A stretch of 64,000 nucleotides of DNA from Verrucomicrobiaceae bacterium (lineage in GTDB: Bacteria > Verrucomicrobiota > Verrucomicrobiia > Verrucomicrobiales > Verrucomicrobiaceae): contig JADJPW010000004.1 in NCBI GenBank assembly GCA_016713035.1, positions 1 to 64,000 on the forward strand, in the 5' to 3' direction. The notes beneath the pieces are model-generated. The model was not told where the DNA came from, ran no database searches, and saw only the letters and a list, made by a program, of their open reading frames with translations. Shown here piece after piece: positions 54,904-62,123 of this stretch. Positions within the stretch are counted from its first letter, which is position 1; every line of letters starts with the position of its first letter. The translations under genes were made by a program, and so were the position numbers.

Positions 54904-56697
54904 ATGTCCTCCGCTACCGTCTCTGCCCCGTCGTCGTCTGATACCAAGAAGACTCTCCGCAACGCCGTCATCCGCTTCGCCGGAAATTCGCAGGATGGCA
55001 TTCAATCCATCGGTGGCTTCCTCGCTCGTCTGGCGGGCCGCACGGCGCAGGAAGTGATGACTTACATGACCATCCCGGCCACGATCAGCGGCGGGCCTTC
55101 GATCTTCCAGGTGCATCTCGGCTCGGGCGAAGTGTTGACCGCTGGCGACGAGGCGGACGTGCTCGTGGCCTTTTACCAGCACAGCTACGACAGCCATTTC
55201 AATGCGTTGCGCCAGGGCGGCATCTGCCTCTATGACAGCGGCGAGGTGAAGGAGATCAAGCATGAGCGCGGCGTCTTCCACATCGGCATTCCGTTTACCG
55301 CCGCCACGGTGGAGGCCATCGGCGGCTCCGCGAAGGATCGCGGCAAGAACATGTTCGTCCTGGGCCTGATCGTGGCCGTGTTCAATTTGGACAAGGACAA
55401 GCTCGTCGGCATCATCAGCCGCCAGTTCGGCAAAAAAGACGAGTCCGTGCTGCGCAATGCGCTGCTGGCCTTTGATGCCGGCTACGCGTATCAGATCGGC
55501 GACATCGAAAAATTCGCGCTGGCTCCCGGCGAGGCCGATTCCGGCCACCGCATCTCCACGGATGGCAATCAGATGCTCTCGCTCGGCCTTCTCGCCGCCG
55601 GCGTGCGCTACGGTGCCGCGTATCCGATCACGCCGTGGTCCTCCATCATGGAAACGCTGCGCAGCGAGCTGCCACGCTACGGCGGTATCTTTGTGCAGGC
55701 GGAGGACGAGCTCGCCGCCGTCAGTATGGCCATCGGTGCAGCCTTCGCAGGCCATCTCAGCATGACCGGCAGCTCCGGCCCCGGCCTGTCACTGAAGATG
55801 GAGGCCCTCGGCTACGCCAGCATGGCAGAGCTACCCCTCATCGTCGTCAATGTGCAGCGCGGTGGTCCTTCCACCGGTCTCCCGACGAGCGTGGAGCAAA
55901 GCGATCTCATGCAGGCCATCTACGGCAGCCATGGCGACACCCCGCGCTTCGTTTTGGCTCCGAAGGATGTCGAAGACTGCTTCTACATCGCCCTGGAAGC
56001 GGCACGCATCGCCAAGAAATACTCCTCACCCGTCATCATCCTCAGTGACCAGGCCCTCAGCAGCCGTATCGAGGCCTTTGAAGAGCCAGATCTAGACAAG
56101 CACTGGGTCGAGCCCACACTCGATCAGACACCACGCGATGCCGACTGGAAGCCCTATCCTTTGGACAAAACCACGCAGCATGCCCCTCCCGGCACCAAGA
56201 TGGCTGGCGGCAAGTATCCGCACATCTCCGGCCTCGAGCACGACGAGTGGGGCCATCCCTCCGGCAATGCCAAAATGCACCAGCAGATGACCAACAAGCG
56301 CCGTCAGAAGCTGCTCGATGCCGCCGCCGAATTCCCAGCTCCCGAAGTCCATGGTGATGCCAGTGGTGATGCCCTCATCATCGCCTGGGGCAGCGCCTGG
56401 GGCCCTGCCAAAGAAGCCTGCGACCGCCTCCGCAGTGAAGGCCACAAAGTCAGCGCCGCGAACATCCGCCACCTGCACCCGATGCCAAACGCACTCGAAG
56501 GCATCTTCGCGAACTTCAAACAAATCATCTGCGTCGAAATGAACGACTACGGTGCCTACGGTTACGGCCAGCTCGCCATGCTGCTCCGTGCTCGCTACGC
56601 CGACCCGAAGATCAAGAGCGTCTGCAAGACAGACGGCCTCGCCTTCCGCGTCCGCGAGCTCGTCACCGGCGTGGAAAAGCACCTGATCGGAGCTTAA
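54904..56697 (+). CDS. korA: 2-oxoacid:acceptor oxidoreductase, gamma-alpha fused subunit
   Basis: About 597 residues from ATG 54904. The N-terminal gamma domain (VIRFAGNSQDGIQSIGGF, later VLVAFYQHSYD) is followed by the alpha domain (SLGLLAAGVRYGAAYPITPW, then GSSGPGLSLKMEALGYASM, VNVQRGGPSTGLPT), and a C-terminal domain. This is the KorA layout of 2-oxoglutarate:ferredoxin oxidoreductase. The TPP-binding beta subunit gene (korB), normally the next gene, is not present downstream before 64 kb. Confidence 0.9.
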   Translation: MSSATVSAPSSSDTKKTLRNAVIRFAGNSQDGIQSIGGFLARLAGRTAQEVMTYMTIPATISGGPSIFQVHLGSGEVLTAGDEADVLVAFYQHSYDSHFNALRQGGICLYDSGEVKEIKHERGVFHIGIPFTAATVEAIGGSAKDRGKNMFVLGLIVAVFNLDKDKLVGIISRQFGKKDESVLRNALLAFDAGYAYQIGDIEKFALAPGEADSGHRISTDGNQMLSLGLLAAGVRYGAAYPITPWSSIMETLRSELPRYGGIFVQAEDELAAVSMAIGAAFAGHLSMTGSSGPGLSLKMEALGYASMAELPLIVVNVQRGGPSTGLPTSVEQSDLMQAIYGSHGDTPRFVLAPKDVEDCFYIALEAARIAKKYSSPVIILSDQALSSRIEAFEEPDLDKHWVEPTLDQTPRDADWKPYPLDKTTQHAPPGTKMAGGKYPHISGLEHDEWGHPSGNAKMHQQMTNKRRQKLLDAAAEFPAPEVHGDASGDALIIAWGSAWGPAKEACDRLRSEGHKVSAANIRHLHPMPNALEGIFANFKQIICVEMNDYGAYGYGQLAMLLRARYADPKIKSVCKTDGLAFRVRELVTGVEKHLIGA

Positions 56698-57093
56698 TCC
56701 ACCCTCACCGATTAGCCGAAAACCTGCGCATCACCCGGTCCTAGAAAGGGTCGGAGAGAGTCTCATACCGTAGATTAAGCTAGGCTATTCATCCATCGCA
56801 GGTGCATGGCATCGCATGCATAGTCCTCGCCTGCGAAAGGAGACTCACTTCACCGCCCCTCCCTGGCCGAGATATAGCCTCGGAGCCCTCCAGCTTGCCG
56901 CCCGCAGCATGTAGGATGGAATCTCCTTATTCTCAGGGGGGAATACAGAGCGGACTACTCACGTCTGAGGACGAGCTGATGAACTTGCAACAATAAATAT
57001 AACTATAAGCCTGGCTCATTATTTATGCTTCAAAAGCCGGGAACCAGTTCATGCTGTGGTCAAAGCTAGGATGTGATTGTGAGCCCAGCCTAG
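56698..57093. other. Intergenic stretch holding AT-rich repeat copy v
   Basis: No gene is seen in these about 395 bp. The interval 56985-57029 has GCAACAATAAATATAACT, then AAGCCTGGCTCATTATTT, a degenerate copy of the AT-rich dispersed repeat in the same orientation as copies i and ii. Confidence 0.6.
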
Positions 57094-58317
57094 TCACTCC
57101 ACCCGCACTGCCGCGCACACCATTTCCAGCACGCGATTCAGCGATGCAGCACCTGATCCCTCTTGGAATGCATTTCCAGGGAATGGCTGCCAGTTATCCC
57201 GATCATGCTTCTGCTCCGGCTGTGGGATACGCGTCAGAGATGGGTCATACTGCCCATCCTTCCCGCCCAGCTTATAGATCACCAGATCCAGCGAAGGCAC
57301 CACATACAGGCAGAAGCCGCCTGCACCACTTTTCCAAAACGCATCCCTCGGTGCCCCGGCCACATGGCCATCCTCATTGTGCTCCCACTGGAGGCTGAAA
57401 GGTGTGTGCGGATTGTAGGGGCTCCAGGTCTGGCATTTGCGGATATACTCCAGCGGCACCAGTTGCTGCCCCTTCCACCTTCCGCCCTGGGCCAAGCAAT
57501 AGCCAAAGCGCATCACATCTGTCGCATGCAGCGCCGTGCTGCCGGCCCCATTCGCGTGTGGCATCACAAAGTCGCCCCGATGCAGGCAGTAATCCCACCC
57601 TCCCCAGCCCTGCGGCTTCGCCAGACGCTCGTGGATGTAATCCTTCAGCTCCATGCCGCTCACATTCCTCAGTACGATGCTAGCGATGTGTGGGGAAGGT
57701 GACGAATACGAGTAGCCCGCACCCGGATCACACCACAGCGGCACATTCAGCGATGAGGCATCCAGATCCTTGATATTCTGCCCAGGCACCGGTTTCAGAG
57801 CCTTCGGCTTCGGATCACTCTTCACATAGCCCGTCGGCGTTTGTCCCTCGCCCCAGTATCCGCCTGTCATGCACAGTAGCTGCCCCAGTGTGATCTTCGC
57901 CTTGCGTGGATCATTCAGCGGAAAAGCCTGGGGCAGATACCGCTCCGTGAAGACCTTCGTATCCAGCCCCTGTGGGATCTTCTCTTTGAACTCCTCCAGC
58001 ATGATCCCGCAGGCGATGCTGCAAAAGCCCTTGCCCGTCGAGGCCATGTCCGGGTTTGCATTCCGGCTAGCACGGCCAAAGTAGCGTTCAAAGCATAGAT
58101 AGCCCTTTCTCACCACGACCAGACCACCATTCCCCGTCGAGCGCTCCGTCATCGTGTAGGCCGGCTGGAGCTGGCTTAGATCCATCCCAGCCAGCTCACG
58201 GACCTCTCGCTCTGACCTCGCCTCACGCCAGCCCCCCTCCGCATCCGGCGGCGGGAAGTAGGTATCAGCAGCTTGTGCAGAAAAAGCGAGACTCAGAAAC
58301 AGATAGCGGAACATCAT
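57094..58317 (-). CDS. Serine hydrolase, beta-lactamase (class C-like) family, exported
   Basis: 407 residues with signal peptide MMFRYLFLSLAFSAQA. The catalytic S-x-x-K motif is S93-T-G-K96 (DMASTGKGF), and a Y-x-S/Y motif (GYSYSS) follows near 205. Then DYIHERLAKPQGWGGWDY, and the late HANGAGSTALHATD region. Relatives include esterases, D-aminopeptidases and beta-lactamases; which substrate this one uses is not evident. Confidence 0.85.
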   Translation of the reverse strand: MMFRYLFLSLAFSAQAADTYFPPPDAEGGWREARSEREVRELAGMDLSQLQPAYTMTERSTGNGGLVVVRKGYLCFERYFGRASRNANPDMASTGKGFCSIACGIMLEEFKEKIPQGLDTKVFTERYLPQAFPLNDPRKAKITLGQLLCMTGGYWGEGQTPTGYVKSDPKPKALKPVPGQNIKDLDASSLNVPLWCDPGAGYSYSSPSPHIASIVLRNVSGMELKDYIHERLAKPQGWGGWDYCLHRGDFVMPHANGAGSTALHATDVMRFGYCLAQGGRWKGQQLVPLEYIRKCQTWSPYNPHTPFSLQWEHNEDGHVAGAPRDAFWKSGAGGFCLYVVPSLDLVIYKLGGKDGQYDPSLTRIPQPEQKHDRDNWQPFPGNAFQEGSGAASLNRVLEMVCAAVRVE

Positions 58318-58652
58318 GGGTAAAGACCAAACGTCAGCCGCACAGCAGATATTCCCTCTTCTCTAGCCCCTGCTCGGCGAGAGTGCAGGAGGCGGAGGCT
58401 CCCCCACTCTTTGAAGGCAAGGATGTGTTGCTGTCCACTAGGCGGATCGGCATTCCTCAGCAGTCCCCCCAGCAAGAATCGCCAACCATAAATCTGGCTA
58501 CCTATCGAATGAAGTGACGGCGTGAGGTGATCATGGTGGACGAATCAAACGAAGGGACATTGAGAGTCTTGTCCTAGCCCCCATTCCTCCACGCTCTTGA
58601 TTTCCCTGTCATTCAGGCAGAAGAAGCTGCACACCTCAGATCCAGCCCACCC
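58318..58652. other. Intergenic stretch upstream of the isomerase gene
   Basis: 335 bp without a recognisable gene. A short TCTGGCTACCTAT near 58494 resembles the core of the AT-rich dispersed repeat and could be an eroded copy, but the match is too short to rely on. Confidence 0.4.
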
Positions 58653-59528
58653 ATGACATCCAACACGTTTTCCCGCCGCAGCTTCCTCGGCACCGCCATC
58701 GCTACCGCCACAGGCCTCTCGCTTCCTCGATTTGCTTTGGCGGCCGAGAAGCCGAACTCGGTCTTCAATGGCGTACGCATCGGCTGCATCACCTACAGCT
58801 ATCGCAGCATGGCGAAAACGGCGGATGAGACGCTGAAGGCGCTGCTCGAAGACGGCCTCAGCGAGACCGAACTCATGGGCGGGCCGATTCAGGACTTCAC
58901 GGGCATCAAGGGCAAGGCCACCGATGCGGAGCGTGAGCAGCAACTCGCGAAGTGTGCTGAGCTGCGAAAGATCTACAACGACGCAGGGGTGAACATCCAC
59001 ATCCACAAGATGGGCTTCGGCCAGTCGAATGAGGAGATCGAGTTCAGCTTCCTCGTGGCGAAGGCTCTGGGCTGCACCGGCGTGACCACCGAGCGCAATG
59101 CCATCCTCGCCGCGCGTGTCGCACCGTTTGCGGACAAGCACCAGATCTGGGTCGGCTTCCACAACCACACGAACAACCTGCCGGAGATGGACAAATTCGA
59201 TTCCATCCTCGAGCTCGGCCAATACATCGGCTTCAACCTCGACATCGGCCACTACGTCGCCGGCACGAAGGGCAAATCGCCGATCCCCGTGCTGGAGAAG
59301 TATCACAGCCGCATCACGAACCTCCACCTCAAAGACCGCACCGCCGACGGCGGCAACGTGGAGTGGGGCAAAGGCCAGACACCGATCAAGGAAGTGCTCC
59401 AGCTCATGAAAAAGGAGAAGTGGACCTTCCCCGCCGAGATCGAGCTCGAATACAAGATCCCCGAAGGCGCCACCGCCGTCGCCGAGGTTAAGAAGTGCGT
59501 GCAGTATTGCAAAGAGGCGCTGGCGTGA
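58653..59528 (+). CDS. Tat-exported sugar phosphate isomerase/epimerase
   Basis: 291 residues. Tat signal SRRSFLGTAIATATGLSLP, then a TIM barrel: GCITYSYRSMAKTADETLK, GFHNHTNNLPEMDKFDSIL, GFNLDIGHYVAGTKG and NLHLKDRTADGGNV. The His/Asp/Glu residues of this isomerase superfamily are in place. Reaction unknown; similar enzymes process keto-sugars. A truncated copy of its C-terminal half occurs at 44605-45100, on the other strand. Confidence 0.88.
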   Translation: MTSNTFSRRSFLGTAIATATGLSLPRFALAAEKPNSVFNGVRIGCITYSYRSMAKTADETLKALLEDGLSETELMGGPIQDFTGIKGKATDAEREQQLAKCAELRKIYNDAGVNIHIHKMGFGQSNEEIEFSFLVAKALGCTGVTTERNAILAARVAPFADKHQIWVGFHNHTNNLPEMDKFDSILELGQYIGFNLDIGHYVAGTKGKSPIPVLEKYHSRITNLHLKDRTADGGNVEWGKGQTPIKEVLQLMKKEKWTFPAEIELEYKIPEGATAVAEVKKCVQYCKEALA

Positions 59529-59861
59529 GGGGTGCTCACGTCATGCCGACGATCAGCGTAGTCACCCCGCGCTCCACGAGGCGGATGAACTCCACCGGGC
59601 ACTTCTGAGCAAGCCTGCGAAGCCCAAGTTCTCAACGGCCTCAGACTGGGCCTGCTGAGGGGGGCGGAGCTGTTTTGTCTTGCTGGGACGGATGGGTGGA
59701 TTCGACGAATGTCTATCAATCGTGTCGCTTTGAAACTCCCCAGCCAACCATAGCATCAATGATCACCTGGTGAGACGCACTCGTCCCATCGTAATCTACA
59801 ATTAGATCAAATAGCCCACTGTGAATCAGTTCTTCCTCTCCATGCGCTAATCTGCTGCTAA

Positions 59862-60779
59862 GAGCCTATCCGGCAAAAAGTTGTAGCCAGTAAAAGCTGA
59901 AAGTGGAAGTTGGGCGATGCCAGCCAAGCCCTATCAACCAGCCGGTTACGATTCTGATCTCAGCGATGCGGAATGGGAACTCATCAAGCCTATCATCTAC
60001 CCGGCTGGCGCGAAGCGTTGTCGAGGCAGGCTGCGAGCTCCCGACTCCGCCCGAATCTGTCTGGACACCATCCGCTATGTGCTCAAAACGGGCTCTCAGT
60101 GGTCGATGATCCCCAAGAACCTCGCGCCCCGCAGCACCGCTCACGACGCCTTGAGTAAATGGACCGAGCAGGGCTTGTGGCCCAAGCTCAACGACGCCCT
60201 GCGCACCCAGACACGCCTGATGCTAAAAAAAACGCCATGCCCAGCGCCGCTGTCATCGACAGCCAAAGCGTCAAAGGCGGGCAGCTACCGGCTGTGAGCT
60301 GCGGTTACGACGCGGGCAAGAAGATCAAGGGACGCAAGCGCCACGCGCTCACCGACACCAACGGCCTGCTGCTGGGCGTGGTGGTCACGCCCGCCGACGT
60401 GCAAGATCGTGACGGCGCAAAGCTGCTGTTGTGCATGTTTTGCCATGGCTTCCTGAGCCTGCTGATGATCTTTGCCGATGGTGGCTATGCCGGGAAGCTG
60501 AGACCTTCGTGCAGAGCATGGGACAACTCTTCGGTCACGGAGCGAGTTTTGCCTTGGGGATCATCAAGAAGCTCGAAGACCAGAAGGGCTTCGTGGTGCT
60601 GCCGCGCCGCTGGGTCATCGAGCGCAGCTTTGGCTGGCTGGTGAAGCAACGCCGACTCACACGGGATCACGAGAAGAACCCGCGCCATCACGAAGCCTTT
60701 GTTTACCTCGCCTTCATCGGCATCATGGCCAGACGCCTCACCTCGTTACAACCTGTCGAACCTTTTGCCGGATAGACTC
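59862..60779 (+). mobile_element. IS5-superfamily (IS427-like) insertion sequence
   Basis: Terminal inverted repeats GAGCCTATCCGGCAAAA at the left and its near complement at the right (…TTTTGCCGGATAGACTC), with a 3-bp TAA duplication on both sides (59859-59861 and 60780-60782). Length 918 bp. It interrupts the gene remnant described separately. Confidence 0.88.
59917..60775 (+). pseudogene. IS427-like transposase, programmed-type slip plus extra frameshift
   Basis: ORF A (YDSDLSDAEWELIKPII) runs to a run of eight A at about 60226-60233, where a -1 slip joins it to ORF B (MPSAAVIDSQSVKGGQL). Such A-runs drive programmed frameshifting in this IS group. A second break near 60495-60500 (GGYAGKL to ETFVQSMGQ) lies without a slippery run and probably inactivates the gene. 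Catalytic D, D, E are visible in AVIDSQS, FADGGYAG, VIERSFGW. Confidence 0.85.
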
Positions 60780-60847
60780 TAAGTGTTTCATCGGCGATGT
60801 TTCTCATCACTAAACGCTCACGAATATTGACTGATTGAGCTGCCCGG

Positions 60848-60895
60848 AATAAGTAGCCAGGCTTAATGTCACAATAATTATTGCAGAACCCACCT
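60848..60895 (-). repeat. AT-rich dispersed repeat, copy iv
   Basis: On the minus strand: CTGCAATAATTATTGTGAC, then AAGCCTGGCTACTTATT, directly followed by the gene remnant split by the IS. Same orientation relative to its flanking gene piece as copy iii. Confidence 0.75.
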
Positions 60896-60956
60896 GCTTT
60901 CGGCCTCAGTTTCCGCTCACACTTCGAGTACGCGCAAAGTCTTACCCCTCCAGTCG

Positions 60957-61065
60957 CATTGATTGCCGACTGCCAAAGCGCCGCGACCTTGCCCTGCCCG
61001 ATCTCGCCGCCTTGCTCGGCTACCTGCTGCCTGCCGACTTCTTTTCCAAAATCCCTGACCCGTAA
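60957..61065 (+). other. 3' end of an upstream gene, partly duplicated at 40.5 kb
   Basis: A frame ending LPDLAALLGYLLPADFF and SKIPDP, stop at 61063-61065, reads like a genuine C-terminus, but no start is found because the sequence joins unrelated DNA on the left. The last about 45 bp and the stop are repeated upstream of the rhomboid fragment at 40486-40530. Family unknown. Confidence 0.4.
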
Positions 61066-61141
61066 ATTGCTGTTCTGGTGGCTAAAATGCGCTCGCTTTG
61101 ATCCGGGCAGCGCCCATGATCGGCGGCCCGCTCGCCTATCC

Positions 61142-61950
61142 ATGCCGCTTATCGACACTCTTGAGTCCAAATTTGGACGTTTTGCCATTCCAGGCCTGAT
61201 CCAGGTGCTGGCAGTGTTTCAGCTCGGGGTGCTGGCGCTGCTGGTGCTGCTGCCGCGTGAGTCGGCAGAGAGCTACATCGACTGGCTGCGCTTTAACCGC
61301 GATGGCGTGCTCGGAGGGCAGGTGTGGCGGCTGCTGACGCATGCGCTGGTGTTGGATGTGTTTTTGTGTTCAAATCGGTGTTCGGGATGCTGTTCTGGGG
61401 CTTCATCGGAGCCCAGGTGATGATCTTCTTTGGGCGGGGGATCGAGCAGGCATGGGGGGCTTTTCGGGTGACGGCTTACATTCTGGGGTGGTTCCTTTCG
61501 AGCGCCGTCTGCGGATTGGCCTTGGGGGTGACTCCGGGAGGGGCGCTGCTGGCGCAGACGATCCTTTTTGCCTTTGCCGTGCTGTATCCGAATGAGGAAC
61601 TGCTGCTGTTTTTCATCCTTCCGGTGAAGGTGAAGTGGATCGCTCTGGTCAGTGCAGGATTCACGCTCTTTCAGGTGGTGGAGAATCCTTTTTACCTGCT
61701 GCTGGTGATCCCAGGGACGCTGAACTTCCTGGTCGCCTTCGGGCCAGATTTTATCAAGGGCCGCCTACGCCACAAGAAGGTGGCGGACCGGCGTGCGCAG
61801 CACCAGGCGGCGCAGGCTCCTGAGGGCAGCTCTTTCCATCAATGCCGAGTTTGCCAAAAAACCGAGCTGGATGATGCCGCACTGGAATTCCGCGTGATGG
61901 CGGATGGGGAGGAAATTTGTAACGTGTGCCGAGCGAAGTCCGCCTCTTAA
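61142..61950 (+). CDS. Rhomboid-like membrane protein with C-terminal zinc ribbon, frameshifted
   Basis: From ATG 61142: MPLIDTLESKFGRFAIPGL and a first membrane helix, then GQVWRLLTHAL, then a frame break near 61365-61375. The rest continues (FGMLFWGFIGAQVMIFFGRG, FRVTAYILGWFLSSAVCG, TPGGALLAQ) with five more helices. The rhomboid catalytic GxSG is not seen (TPGGALLAQ occupies that place), so protease activity is unlikely. The tail has CxxC pairs (HQCRVCQKTE, ICNVCRAK) that would bind zinc. The 5' part is duplicated at 40.6 kb. Confidence 0.75.
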
Positions 61951-62123
61951 ATTGCCTAGATGAACATGGCTTGCCGCGTCTTCGATCCGCTTCAGCATTT
62001 TTAGTGACAAAAAAGACCTCACTGCTAGTCTCGGCCTCCCGATTCACAGAAATGGGCGTTCCCGCACGCTCATTAGCAGTCGGTTAAAGTTCCTTCCCCC
62101 CCTATTAATCTCCTACTCATCGC

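Larger units (their letters stand above)
59716..60847 (-). pseudogene. Gene remnant split by an IS
   Basis: Removing 59862-60779 and one TAA duplication joins 60783-60847 and 59716-59858 in frame on the minus strand. The product reads NIRERLVMRNIADETLSSRL, then HGEEELIHSGLFDLIVDYDG, then VSKRHD and the stop at 59716-59718. The region resembles the end of a P-loop nucleoside-monophosphate-kinase-like protein, weakly. Its 5' end is cut at the border with repeat copy iv (60848). Everything upstream is missing. Confidence 0.7.

Noticed and set aside
59560..59620. Possible DUF1501 scrap (LVERGV-like on the minus strand)
   Set aside because: Only about 15 residues look similar, too short to support.
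38401..60895. Dispersed AT-rich repeat as integron attC sites
   Set aside because: The copies lack RYYYAAC and GTTRRRY core boxes in the right arrangement, and no integrase gene is present.
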